Positions 51,358 through 63,293 are shown, counted from the stretch's first letter. The stretch is 64,000 nucleotides of DNA from Polytrichum commune (GCA_950295325.1 OX485804.1:62340533-62404532); one strand, 5' to 3'. Notes: generated by a model from the letters alone, not told the origin. Translations and numbers: made by a program.

Positions 51358-53348
51358 CTAAGGTCTTTTCTTAGAGAAGATTGATTGAGCCGCATGTAAT
51401 ATTAAATGTAACCATGTTTGAGCGTGCTTGTCTACTGAAGTGGAGGTCTTGCCTTGGATACAGTTGAGTTCATATTTGACATTTAGAACATAATCGTTTA
51501 CCTTCTTAGGGTTGGGAAGGAGAACTCGACATTGACTAGACAAGGTAGGATACCTTGATCCTACATTGTGAGATATACTGAAGAAGAGAGGACAATGGTA
51601 TGAATTGGGTTGTTTATTACCTTTGGAGAAAATTGGAAATAGAATTATGAAGGGCAAACTTTGGGATCACCTATGAGGCAATCAACTATAGTACCCCCCC
51701 TATTCATACAAGTGGAATTTGACATACCTTATCTACCGTATTAAGAATGACATAGATAAAGTAGGACAAAATTTCTTTTAAATATTGACCAAGTGTTGTA
51801 ATGAGTATTGTCTTCAGACTATCTAAGCCGTTGTAGTCTAGGAACATCTATAGCGCGCGACTAGAAGAAAACTTGTCCATTTCAACCTAGGTCATCGCGA
51901 CTCGTGGGTGGGAAAATGCATAAACAAATCAATTTGGTTGGCACCCGGAAGGTACCCGTGGTGTACCCATGGAAGGTGCCCCCCTGGTTGCCAACCAAAT
52001 TGATTTGTTTATGCATTTTTTGGGTGCGAGTCGTGATGGCCTAGTCGCAAGGCCGGTTGAAATGGACAAGCTTTCTTCTAGTAGCTAGGAGGTTGATGAT
52101 ACCAAGATGGGAGTCTTGTCCTTGGTGAGAACTAATTTGAATATTAAAATCACCTACTAGAAAAACCTCCTCTAAAGATTGATAAGAAAAAAACTCATTG
52201 AAAAAAATAGTGTAAGAGTATGAAGTTGTAGATTTGTAGCTTTTGGTGCCAAAGGGTGGGAGATAGCATATACAAATATAAATATTTGTGGAGAGATCTT
52301 TATCCTTGTGATTTATAATATGCATACATGTGTCCGTGTGAGTGGAAGGGAGACGTGTGAGCCATCTGCATATATACACCCAATATATACAACAATCTCC
52401 CATTTCCTCGATTAGTGCTAGTTGATTGTATGTTGTCATGTCATGCAATGGGAAAACACATGACCTTGACTATTTTCCTTGCTTTTTGAGGTTCTTGCAT
52501 CCCCCCCCCCATTTTTCCAGCAAATATCTTGTGTTCAATTGGTGTCTTATCCTCATTTAGTCCAAGTTGTGTACATGCTAGTTTTTTGCGGTCTCGCAAC
52601 TAGGCCATTTTCGTCTCCCAATTGAAGCATCTAAGAATAATTAGGCAAGGTCTAGTTTGATTAAACTTCCCCACCCTCCAAGGTTTGCCAATACATGGTG
52701 CACCCCGACTATGTGTTGAAAAAAATCCTTGGGTGAGTTGTAAAGTGTTCTTGTGTTCACTTTTTGCCATATTGGTCAATTTTAGGTGTAGGATACATTT
52801 TTCTTTTTCCAATATCTTCTGTATTTGTTGTGTTGTTGATCGTGAAAAGAAGATGTTTGGCCATCTTTTTTGGATCTAGATGCCTATGTGATAGCACCTT
52901 TTTCACGGGCTTTTAAACGGTCTTGTAGTATAGCAAGGTCACTTTGTTGCTTTGACATGTAAGATCAAGTGTCAAGAAACTTTGATGTTGTCATAGATAG
53001 CTCAAAGTTGGAGATGCCAGTGAAGTGTGTTGATTGATTTATTCATGCCCCTTTTTGTGTCCAATCTTTTCAAAACGGATGGATTTTGTAAGTTTCTAAT
53101 GTCCTAAAAAGCTTCGCTTAAGGTTGCATTATTTCCATGAAGACACTTAAGCTTTAACCACATTTTACCAAGTTTCCCTCCACCCGTAAAATAGCCACTT
53201 GTTGCATTGCCGTCCACAAAGTGTTGCACATTTTCCTTGAACTCATCATGGTTGCTTGAAATTCTTTCTTGAAATTAATCTTTTCATCCAAGCAAACCCC
53301 CTTAACATATTTTATAATGATTATGGGAATATAGAGATTAAAATTCAT
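51358..53348 (-). pseudogene. LINE (L1-type) retrotransposon relic
   Basis: On the minus strand, in order: an ORF1-like part at 53348-53154; an ORF1 RNA-binding segment at 52812-52600 (RGAPCIGKPWRVGKFNQTRP then CFNWETKMA); an endonuclease part at 52448-52041 (ICYLPPFGTKSYKS... then VFLVGDFNIQ, the GDFN catalytic motif of AP-endonuclease-like LINE enzymes); and the linker between endonuclease and reverse transcriptase at 51657-51358 (NVKYELNCIQG, HAAQSIF). The reverse transcriptase is missing or unrecognisable. Frames are broken, and an inverted repeat sits inside (51857-52085). Confidence 0.7.
51857..52085. repeat. Long palindrome, about 95-bp arms
   Basis: The arms 51857-51947 and about 51984-52085 pair well: CTAGAAGAAAACTTGTCCAT against its complement with one change, and ATGCATAAACAAATCAATTT perfectly. 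The loop is about 36 nt and is rich in GGTACCC-type words. It lies within the LINE relic, with the right arm overlapping the endonuclease frame. Confidence 0.8.
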
Positions 53349-53612
53349 ATTATTCTATCCATCAATCCACAAAAAATGTTTCTTTAAATGGTCGTCATTG
53401 CAATATTCAACCTTCATAGCATGCTCCATGGACCAAAAATGGTTGGGAAATTGTGACCCCCGATATTCTTGATAGATTCCTCATGGACATAGGACTCAGG
53501 CTGATTTTCATGCTAAGTGGACTCACTTCCAAATTCGGCTATGAATCCCTCCCCCTAACTTGGGTTGAGTGTAAAAGGGCAAGACATGTTATTATAGAGC
53601 AAAGGAAGAGCA

Positions 53613-53614
<2 letters not shown>

Positions 53615-53675
<61 letters not shown>
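53615..53675. repeat. (GA)n microsatellite
   Basis: A perfect GA dinucleotide run of about 30 repeats. It ends directly at AGTTATTGCATATGAGTATA, which resembles the outer end of family C MITEs. Confidence 0.95.
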
Positions 53676-53677
<2 letters not shown>

Positions 53678-54246
53678 ATTGCATATGAGTATAACTCTCA
53701 TTCATTCAATGTAAAAGCTTTGGATTAATATACAACCTAGATGCTATTAATTCTAGTTGACTTGACACTGTAATTAGTTGTCGAATCGGTCTAAGGGCAC
53801 ATTTACACTAGTGACCAATGATCATGACTTCCACTTTTAGAATGTCTCATTGGTTTAGAAATGAGTGGCCAACCCACTTTGTTTTACACATGGTCACCAA
53901 AAATAGAAGTGACCGTAGGTGAGTATGGCATGTCAAAGAAAGTGACATGGAATGGGCATGGAATCTTACATGCTCATAAATCAATAATGTTTGAGAGTCA
54001 CACGATTTTGCGGTGAAAGAACCCAAATAGGGTTGTCTTGTCAGAAAAGAAGGTGGCCACATCAGTAGGAATTTCAGATCAACAACTACACATTACTAGA
54101 GTTTCCAAAATTTGTAGCATCTTTCTTTAAAAAGAGGCCATCATCTAGCCGCTTAGCAATGCTACATATATGTACGCTTGAGTGCAATAAATCCCTCTCT
54201 CCCAAGCCCCACAAGAACATTATGGCACGGAGGCTTGCCAATAGTA
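53676..54246. other. Gene-free; one family C MITE end
   Basis: TATAACTCTCATTCATTCAA at about 53688 matches the family C terminus. No matching right end was found nearby, so this is a fragment. The rest shows no recognised feature. Confidence 0.4.
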
Positions 54247-54590
54247 GGGGTTGTCACACCCCTTTCCTCCCATTCTCCGAGGTCGGAGAATGGTGACGTG
54301 GCACCCTATCCTCGAATTCCGGAGGGCCCATTCTCGGAGAATGGAAACCCTAACTTCTTATCCTCCGGAGGTGAAGAATGGAGAATTCTCGGAGAAGAAT
54401 TCACTGCTTCTCACCCGGGGTCGCTTCTTTCACCCTTGGAGGTCACAATGGAGGCTCCATTCTCCAAGAAGGCCACAAAGGGGTGTCACACCTTTCTCCA
54501 TGGAGAAGCAATCCTATTGGCTCCTCTTTTTCCTCATTCTCCATTCTCCGAGAACCCATTCTCCGACCTCCGAGAAGGTGTGACAACCCC
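54247..54590. mobile_element. TA-flanked MITE with CATTCTCCGA repeats
   Basis: TIRs GGGGTTGTCACACC (54247-54260) and GGTGTGACAACCCC (54577-54590) are perfect and flanked by TA on both sides (54245-54246, 54591-54592). The interior has many copies of CATTCTCCGA/TCGGAGAATG in both orientations. A TA duplication suggests Tc1/mariner-type mobilisation. ORFs of up to 146 codons inside are by-products of the GC-rich repeats and shift freely between frames. Confidence 0.75.
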
Positions 54591-54604
54591 TAGTGTCTGG
54601 GGAG

Positions 54605-54795
54605 GTTTTTGGTCATAATCGATCGAGATCCTAGTGTTTCCAAGTCCAACCGGGTTACATGTTGACATCTTTTGGGTTTTTTTTCTCTTCATCAATACGA
54701 GGTATATTCTCTAGAACCCTCTAAAACGATTGGTCGCCAATTTTCCTAAAGTCTTGCTCTTCAACCGGTTATTTTTTCTCAACCTTTACCGGTTC
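54605..54795 (+). repeat. Dispersed repeat D, copy 3
   Basis: Contains GAGATCCTAGTGTTTCCAAG, TACGAGGTAT, AAACGATTGG and AAAGTCTTG in the same order as the copies at 14.2 and 23.2 kb. It directly follows the MITE at 54247-54590. Confidence 0.6.
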
Positions 54796-55208
54796 ATGTG
54801 TAAGGAGCGGCGGGTTCTCCCCCATTTGTCCATTCATTCACTAATTCATTCGTGCATTCATTGCGACTCCGTGCATTCATTGCGACTCCGTGCATTCAAT
54901 GCGATGGTGCTTGAAAGGAGAGAGTGCGGTTGTTGTGAAATGGCAAAGGGGGATGGTCCAATGGAGAGTGGGGAGGGGAGGACAAAGGAACTTTAGGGAT
55001 GGGTATCAACCAAAATATCTATGTATCTGGGACGACACTAGAAGGCCTCCCGTGTGTGGGTGGTATGTTGACTGGGTGTGCCTGACAAAATGCCATCCCC
55101 ACGAATTATGGCTCTTTCGTGACACCAAAGAGGCAATGGGGACTGGGGCTGCTGCCTAAGGTAAAAGCTGAATGACCGGCTTGAGTTTCCGAAACACAGT
55201 AATAATAA
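54796..55208. other. Short gene-free stretch
   Basis: Includes a small direct repeat (ATTCATTGCGACTCCGTGC, twice near 54855-54895). ORF 54890-55159 has no recognised similarity. Confidence 0.4.
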
Positions 55209-56590
55209 GGGCCACTTTATACTTGGGGCCGGATTGAGGGCCGGCCGGAACTCTGAAAATTTGAACCAATAGGATCGCTCGATTTCATCAAATCGGGCCC
55301 AAGGGCTTTATACTTGGGGCCGGCCCGAACACTCACCTATCCCATGTGGCGTCTTAGGTGGCATAATTTTGGCGCCAAACCATCGGGCCCTAGATGAGAT
55401 TTCGGGACGAGCTTTTCCTCGTCCCGAACTCCCATCTAGGGCCGGATGGGGCTCCTCCGTTGGATTGTTCCAATCTTGTCCGTCAATCAATAGGAGGGGT
55501 AAAAGCATTTCCTCTCCTCCTTACTACTCTCCCCTGCACCTTCCCCTTCTCACCTTCCACCTTAATTATTTTTTCATAGAATTAGTGTTAGACATAAATG
55601 CGCCACCACCTTCCCTACTACCATGTCCCTTCTCTTTTTCTCATTGTTAATTTTTTTTCATATCCTTCCTAACACTAAATTCGTGCATGTAACTTTCACA
55701 TATTACCATGGATGATATTTAGTGTTTGATTTTACATTTAATGTTACTTACTTTCATAGGGTTAGTGATATTTAGTCTAGTGATTGTATTTATAGTATCT
55801 CACACTAAATATCATGTTTAGTGTAGTGACTCTACAATTTTAACCATAACAAACACATTCCAAAAATAAGCCAAAGATAGTTTCCAAGTGGAACCATGCT
55901 CAAAAGTTTACACGCACTTAGATCCAACAATAATGTAAACTTATCCTATGGTTAGAATTATTATTTTTTAAATAAAATCTCTTATCTATAAAGAGAAAGT
56001 TAATTGAGGCTTTAGAAAGGTTGATTAAGTCTATAAATTTATGTAGCTTGAAAAATAAAAAGCACGACAACAATGTTGGCGCAATGCCTACTTACAATCA
56101 GTAACCCACACCAAAATATATGCTCAATGTCGTCATGTTCCCAAACGGAACGAAGCCAATTAATATCTACAAACATAGATTACTCTATAATGAATATTGT
56201 ATCATTGCAACTCTGGTTTTTTTTTGTTACCAGGTACATCGGTTATTCCATTGTACATGGTAGGTGAATTTATATGAGCATTTTGACACCGGAATTAGAT
56301 TCAAAGGGCTCGATATAGTCTAATGGGACCCAAGGTTGACCCCCTAACCATAAGCCTATAGAGATCATCCCCCATAGTAAAAGCCGTGTAACTAATGCTC
56401 AAGAGCACTAGGCATTAACCACGGTAAGTTCCATGAAACTTAACCCTCAAGACCATCGGGCCCTAGAATCGGGCCTCACCACTTTACATGCGACAAGGTT
56501 GGGCCGGAAAAAGTTCATAAAGTGCGTCCCGATTGAGGCCTCAATCGGGCCGGTGCTCCGGCCGGCCCCAGGCCGTGTATAAAGTGGCCC
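55209..56590. mobile_element. PIF/Harbinger-type non-autonomous element, 1.38 kb
   Basis: It starts GGGCCACTTTATAC and ends GTATAAAGTGGCCC, with TAA on both flanks (55206-55208, 56591-56593). Subterminal GGGGCCGG/CCGGCCCC blocks are also inverted. The middle is AT-rich without a transposase. The ends resemble families A and B, so the three may have been moved by one transposase source. Confidence 0.75.
55385..55443. repeat. Tight GC-rich hairpin inside the element
   Basis: GGGCCCTAGATG and TCGGGACGAG pair with CTCGTCCCGA and CATCTAGGGCC around a short CTTTTC loop. It would fold strongly in RNA or single-stranded DNA. It could be a nested minimal foldback or a structural part of the surrounding element. 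Confidence 0.8.
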
Positions 56591-56774
56591 TAAGTCACCA
56601 GTTCAAGTGCAGAACCTCCGGGAGAATTATCCCAACACTTTAAGAGGAATTTATAGATACCGCAAGAGTGTCTTCCAAATTGGTAACCGAAAAACCCGAA
56701 TGATGTCCACATGTAACGTGGTTGGACTTGGGAACACTAGGATCTCAAAGGGGAGGCCGCATAGTTTCAAGAAC

Positions 56775-57112
56775 ATTGGTTTCGGAACGGAGTTTGGTAA
56801 GCCGAGGTGAAAGGATCATGGCCTTCATATGTGCGTGAATCCAAAGAGCTGGGCTTCAAGACTGGTCCTTCTTTTTTTCTTCATGAAAAATTGTTTGTTT
56901 TCACTTGTCCGTTTTCAATTGTCTCATCCAACATGGCATTTTTGCAAGGCGTAAGACCTCCGTCTCCGATCCGGAGTTGGAAACGGACGGTTTTAACCCG
57001 AAGCAAATAGGAACCGACTTTCAAACCCAGCTCCTCGGGTTTAGGCATATGTCAAGGCCGAAATTCAGTTTTACCTTGGCTTACCAAACTCTGTTTCGAA
57101 ACCAACGTTTTT
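56775..57112. repeat. Long imperfect inverted repeat
   Basis: About 56778-56880 matches the reverse complement of about 57005-57110. The best core is GAGTTTGGTAAGCC within TTGGTTTCGRAACRGAG. The arms are roughly three-quarters identical with a loop of about 125 nt. It follows the Harbinger-type element. No coding content is recognised. Confidence 0.65.
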
Positions 57113-58325
57113 GAACATGTGTAGCCTCCCTTCTTTTCAACCGAGTATGCTGCAAGAGGCTCCTTATACTTTTACTTACTTAATTTATACAACCCTTGTT
57201 TGCTTGCAGGTCATGATCATGTTGCAACCCCGGCCACTGCTGTGCCCTTTGCCGAATAAAGCAAGACATTGTGCCCGTATTCAGGACCCGGCCTCTTCCA
57301 TTATATATGTACTCTTCTCTTATACAAACCACCCTTTTGATGGCCTTTATGTTATGTCGTCAGTGAGCATGATGGAATTGTTGCTTTTTCACATGAAACA
57401 AACCCCTCGGGGGGTGGGGTGGGGGGGGGGGGGGGTGTGTTATAGTCATCATCCTAACACACTCACCCAATTTGGTAGTGGACCCAAGGCAATTTACAAA
57501 AGTCTTGGTGCGAATTGAGTCATTAGTCCACATTGTGAATTGGGTAATGTTTTGTGGCGCAAAGGTAGTTGGGTCTTAGATGGTTACTATTTCCAACAAC
57601 TTCTTCTAGACATGCAACACATGATTAGTATGAAATGGATCAACAAAAATCCAAATCGATGCCGTAGTCAATAGTTTCATAATTTTCGGGGCTCATATGA
57701 ATATCTCACTCATTATCAAAGTTGAGATTCTTGTGTTCATTGAGATCATCATATATGTTGACTATAGTTTGGCCCTAGAATGGTTATCATAAGTTAAAGC
57801 ATGTAGTCCAATCTTTTAAAAAACACATGATGTCCTTTTGGTATTTGTACTCGGAGCCACACCTAACCACATGTCACCCAAATAGAAGTTTTTGATTGAG
57901 ATAAGTAACCAAATTAGGCACATTATGGAGGAGATCTAAATGAAAAGTTAGATCAAAGAACCTTGTAACACTTACTTTTAATAGCGTAATAAGCCAAATG
58001 AAGTGATTAAATGAGTATTTTGTGGCAGATACTCCCTTAACACCAAGTAGTAAGCACATAGAGTGCAAATACGAGTTACTTGAGACGTTTTACATGCAAT
58101 TTTTTTTGATTCGGTGTGGCACTAAAATTGGTGTGGCATGTTTATTAAAGTGGTCTTAATGACTTGTCACGTGGCATCAAATGTAAAGTGGTATCCTCTC
58201 TGGTTGTTATCCAACGATTGCAACATAAGTAATGATGAATAGTGTGGACCACAGTAAATCACATGTTCAGTGTAGTTGCTCAAGCCGGGTTTGAGCCATT
58301 TGGAGAAAAATGTGGGAAAGAAGAA
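57113..58325. other. Gene-free stretch with interrupted poly(G)
   Basis: G-rich run at about 57409-57435, followed by TGTGTTATAGTCATCATCC. No supported gene on either strand. Confidence 0.4.
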
Positions 58326-58545
58326 ATTATCACATAAGAGTGTACCTCTCATTCATTCATAATGATCTCCCTAAAATAGTATGCACCATGGAGTTTGCTA
58401 TTTCTAGTTGATTTGACACCGGAGTTAGTTATGTAGACCCCAATTCAATTTTGTCCAAGTCATTCGAGATGAAATGGCCATAAACCTATTTATGGGAGGG
58501 GGTATCCAAGTTTTTATGTTTCATGGATGAGAGGTGTGATCGTAT
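58326..58545. mobile_element. Family C MITE, about 220 bp
   Basis: The left end has GTGTACCTCTCATTCATTCA; the right end has TTTTATGTTTCATGGATGAG then AGGTGTGATCG, giving imperfect TIRs. A closely similar body (GACACCGGAGTTAGTT, CATTCGAGATGAA) occurs at 62885-63095. No ORF. Confidence 0.55.
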
Positions 58546-60170
58546 GTCCTATCTCTCCATCAATGTGGTTGTCAAACATAGCATTGTTAAGCCTACTCCC
58601 TCTACACCCATTCCTAAAGGAAATGAGGGGTAGGCCCAACAACACTTGATTCTAGGCTGCAATTTCCTTTCATAATTAGTTGGCATTGTCATACACTTGC
58701 TCGGCATATTTTGCCTTGCATGTGGGGCCTTGGCATTGTTGTGCCAACCTCAATTCCAAAAATTTGTTGATGAATTATATTCAATGCCAATAAGCCAAGC
58801 CCATGTGATGGCTAGCTACCATTTAAGTGAAGTACCGTAGCTCTCTAGCAACTTGGGCATAAAATAATTAATTTCAAACCTGCATAGATTTTCGGGAAAT
58901 TAATTTCGTTGAGTGTCCACGAAAAAAAAAGGAAAAAAAGAAAAAAAAAATTCATTCAAAGAGTGTCTAAAATCACAATAATGCAAGTGCCATTTACTAG
59001 AATCCAACGAAGTGACATCAAATCAAAGCAATATTTGCTACCAAGCAAAACCTTGACATACAAGTAAAAGACAAACCTTAGGGTAAGGAATGTCGGTGAA
59101 GGGAAGTGTTTAGGTTAATCGAAGCTGCCATAGATGAAATTAGGAAACCATCCATGAAATATAGAAATGCGTGGATGAATGTTTAACTTATTTTTAAATT
59201 ACTTTTTGAACTTGCCCAATTTTAGAAATTTGTATGGGTTCCCTAACTTATGGCCCTTCCCACATGACTTTAGCTAAGACTAAAAGGTGGTTCTAACAAC
59301 CCGGCCTTCACACCGTCGACATTATCTAGTGCCGAGCCTAGTTGGCAAATGATCTGGCATGGCTTGAAAGTGCAGGTTTTAAGCCTCAAGCACCGACCCT
59401 CCCATGCCATCGGTACCGAAACATGAGGCAAGAATACATGACCTTTACAAGTGTCGCCTCCCGCCCTTGTGATTGGTTGCTTTTTAAACTTAGCTATGAG
59501 GGCACGAGGAGCTCCATTAACAAAAACCGATGGTTAGATAGGTGAGTAGTAAGGCATTTGGGGATGGGACAAAAACTACCCAACATGTCATTGCTTGGTA
59601 AATAAAACAATGAACATGTGTGAAAGCTACTTAACTAAAACCTACTTGAAAATCTTTGGAGCAAGTTCTTGTAGGTGCATTGAGATAACCGGATGCCTCC
59701 GCTATAACCGAGGGAGCTTTACCCGGTTTTTAGGAAATACTTTTAGTCTTAGCTAAAGTCAGGTGGAAATGGGGCATAATCATTTTTGCATCATAATCAA
59801 TTATTAGACAGAAAGGTGTCCAAGCTGCTACAGAACTACGGTAGAATGAATTGCGTTTTTTTTTTGTGAAGATGGCCCAACATAAAAGGGGTATTGTGCT
59901 CCCAAACTCCTGGCCCCACAGCGCAACAGCCTACTGCTGAGTCAGTGAGGAATACAGTAGCCGTAACGATGGAGATAGGAAGTGTTTTTCCAACTCCGTG
60001 TGCACCACAAACACAGGTGTCCAAAGCCTGGACTCCAACAGTGCAAAGAGCGAAAGATCCTCTGCCACACAGCTTGTCCTTAGTGTGTGTGGCTCGTACA
60101 TCACTCATCGAAGGCCTAATCTTAATACTTGTGAAGAGCAGAATGAATGGCAGGGCTCCTGAAAACGTCC
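58546..60170. other. Gene-free stretch, one unexplained ORF
   Basis: No recognised gene. A 141-codon minus-strand frame at 59836-60261 (Cys- and Val-rich, with GAHGVGKTLPISIVTATVF) overlaps the first unit of the tandem array and a plus-strand frame; I cannot assign it. An (A)n/(AAAAG)n tract lies near 58921-58950. Confidence 0.35.
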
Positions 60171-61055
60171 TGTCAAACACACATTCATGAATGACACTGT
60201 GTGCAAAAATCTCTGTGTTCAACCAACATACCCTTGTTGAAGAACGTTCGAGAGTGTTCACGGAGGGATGCGAATCAATCCAAGATTCTTCTTAATTGGA
60301 AGCGTGTTTGTTTGGTTCCATAAAGACTCCCTTTCCTTGAAAAGTTCATGTCAAAAACATATACACAAATGACATTGTGTACAAAAATATATGTGCTCGA
60401 CCAACATGCACTTGTTGAAGAACGTTCGAGAGTGTTCAGGGAGGGATGCGAATCAATCCAAGATTCTTCTTAATTGGAACTGTGTTTGTTTGGTTTCATA
60501 AAGACTCCCTTTCCCTGAAAAGTTCATGTCAAAAACACATACATGAATGACATTGTGTTCAAAAATCTTTGTGCTCGACCAACATGCTCTTGTTGAAGGA
60601 CGTTCGAGAGTGTTCAGGGAGGGATGCGAACCAATCCGAGATTCTTCTTAATTGGAAGTGTGTTTGTTTGGTTCCATAAAGACTCCCTTTCCTTGAAAAG
60701 GTTATGTCAAAAACACATACATGAATGACACTGTGTCCAAAAATCTTTGTGCTCGACCAACATACCCTTGTTGAAGAACGTTCGAGAGTGTTTAGGGATG
60801 CGAATCAATCCGAGATTCTTCTTAATTGGAAGTGTGTTTGTTTGGTTCCATAATGATTTCCTTTCCCTGAAAAGTTCATATCAAAAACACATACATGAAT
60901 GACACTGTACAAAACTCTATGTGCTCGACCAACATACAATTGTTGAAGAACATTCGAGAGTGTTCAGGGAGGGATGCGAATCAATTCGAGATTCTTCTTA
61001 ATATGAAGTGTGTTTGTTTGATTCCACAAAGACTCCCTTTTCCGAGTTCATGGAG
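60171..61055. repeat. 178-bp tandem array, five copies
   Basis: Units start near 60171, 60350, 60528, 60706 and 60880 with GTCAAAAACACATACATGAA and carry AACGTTCGAGAGTGTT, GGGATGCGAATCAATCC and TTGTTTGGTTCCATAAAGAC. Period 174-179 bp. Unit length is in the range of plant satellites, but five copies make it a local array. Confidence 0.9.
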
Positions 61056-62884
61056 TTCAGTTGTGCATGGCGTTTTGCATAGGCGGCTACTGTAGGTGGA
61101 ATTTTTTTTTCTAACCGATGGATATGATGAGCACCTAGCCGCACCTATGAACTCATCATGTAGCCCAATGAAACTCGCGATCCAATCGGCACAAAGTTTG
61201 TTATTAACTCTCATCGACATGCAGTTTGTGTAGTCGCCTTTGTGCATGGGATGAGCCCAAAAGACAAGGAAAGTTTGTGTCAAGAGGATGTTTAGTAAAG
61301 GCCTGCTCATGCATTCTTACCTTTCCATCTGCACGGCCCATGCTTTCCAAGAGAGGGCACTACTAGCATATGAGCCTTACGCAATCGTCCCACATCTATG
61401 AAAGTACCAATGAAAATCTATCATTGTGCTAGATTTGCAAATTTTCTAGTTACACGGGACAAGTTTCCAGTGACGTAGGTCAATTGTCTAGGACTCATAT
61501 GCTTGTCGTGGGGAATTCTTACAAAAGAGCGTACCTCTATCCATCCAATGCCACAACTTCACTCCCTAAAGGTTTGTTGCCGATTCATCTCAAACTTGGG
61601 GGTGCACCTTTCATCATAAACCAAGAACCTGGAATAGACTTGGACTAGACTAATTTGGGGTCTTTGAAGCTATTCATGGGGTCAAATCGACTAACATATT
61701 CACACTCAAGCTGCATATTACTTTAGGGCTCTTATGTTGGATGAATGAGAGGGTATGTTGGGTATGATAATCCCCTCTCACCCATGCTTTGGGAGAGAGG
61801 GATTAATTGCAAAAGATTGTATCTTCTCATTCATCCAACATAAAAGGTCCTAAATACCGTAAGGTGCTATTTGATTCAATTCTTTGGAGTGCCAAAAGCT
61901 AATTTCCATGTTAAATTGAACATTGTCTTGACCAATGTGGATATGACACATGTCAATTGATTTTTCTCCCAAAAAAGATTCTCTTGTGTTGAACCAAAGA
62001 GCACCCTATGGTAGCATGAAGTTTGGAGGCTTCTTTTACTTACTTTCATTAACAACCTAAAGTTTGAGATGGCATGTGCCTTCTGTGATGAATTCCGAAG
62101 TGTACAACTACAAAAGTTTCAACCATGGTTTTGAACATTTTCCAAACACATACATTCTAAAATTTGGATTTTGATATTAAGGTTGAATCGAACATGTTTT
62201 TCACATTTGTAGTAGTTGTGGCTGAATAAATGAGAGAAGTAGGGATAAGAACAGGAAGAGATAAACGCTTATTTGCACATGGGTTGGGTTTGTTTTGTTT
62301 CATTTGAGATCTCTCCTCAATCAACCCTACCTATTAGTAACAAAATTTGGAAAAAAGCTATGAACCACTTCTAAAGTACACATGTTCACACCACAACAAC
62401 TTATAACCAAGTTCGGTCATCTTATGTGGGTTATTACCTACTACACTAAATATTGTATTTAGTGTCATATGGTACTTTATGTCACCATAGCAACTTTTCT
62501 AATGAAATTTATTATGAACAAGTTGACAAGTATTGTTGTGGATGATTGAAATTTGGATGACATCCATCCTAATTATTGAAAAAGCATTTTCTATATCCTA
62601 ATGATTATGTAATGAAATATTGTCATGGATGATTGGAATTTGGATGAGAAATCACTTAGTAAGTGACATTAATTACAACATTGTAAAACTACAAGGAATG
62701 ACAAAGAATGTTACATTTACATTTGGTGTTGGCTGCCATTAGATACAATATTTAGTGTAGCTACTCACACTTTGTCAGTATAATTATCTATAAAGTTACC
62801 GCCTGGCAAAAAATATGGGCTTTGCTTTGCACACATTCGCATTTGCTATTTTCTAAGACCCAAGTTGTTGTTGGAGAGAGCAAA
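61056..62884. other. Gene-free stretch
   Basis: No supported gene. ATACAATATTTAGTGTAG-like words recur near 62450 and 62745. A further family C terminus lies near 61520 (GCGTACCTCTATCCATCCAA). Confidence 0.4.
61731..61850. repeat. Inverted repeat built from family C ends
   Basis: TTATGTTGGATGAATGAGA (about 61733) and TCTCATTCATCCAACATAA (about 61832) are perfect inverted matches 80 bp apart. Relative to intact family C elements, the ends point outward-to-inward, as if two copies met head to head. Confidence 0.7.
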
Positions 62885-63095
62885 TTATTGTATACGAGCA
62901 TACCTCTCATTCATCCAACATAAAAGCCCTGAAATAGTATGTAGTCCCAAAGCTATTTGTAAAGAGTTAAATTGACACTAGAGTTAGTTTTAAATATCAT
63001 GAATTAGTCTACACGAGATCATTTGAGATGAACCAACATCAAACATATGGGGGATCAAGTTTTTAGTTAAATGGATGAGACATATGGTTGTATCC
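62885..63095. mobile_element. Family C MITE, about 210 bp
   Basis: Left end GAGCATACCTCTCATTCATC; right end TTAAATGGATGAGACATATG. The interior shares GACACTAGAGTTAGTT and CATTTGAGATGAACC with 58326-58545. Target duplication not evident. Confidence 0.55.
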
Positions 63096-63293
63096 ATTTA
63101 TGAAAATGATTCTTCAGAGTGAACATGAAGGGGACAGTTTTCACTACTCCCCCCCCCCACCAAACATGATAGATATTAATATTCAAATAAGAAATTTATA
63201 AATGGTCCCAATATTCAAAGTTAAATATAAAAATATTTGACAATACAAATCATAAATCATAAATAAATGTACTAGTGTATTTGATTTTCTTTT

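Noticed and set aside
54178-54618. 146-codon ORF
   Set aside because: Lies inside a TIR-bounded MITE and is made of CATTCTCCGA repeats. All three frames are open over parts of it.
60171-61055. CRISPR-like array
   Set aside because: Units are 178 bp with no short repeat/unique spacer pattern, and the genome is a plant. It is an ordinary tandem repeat.
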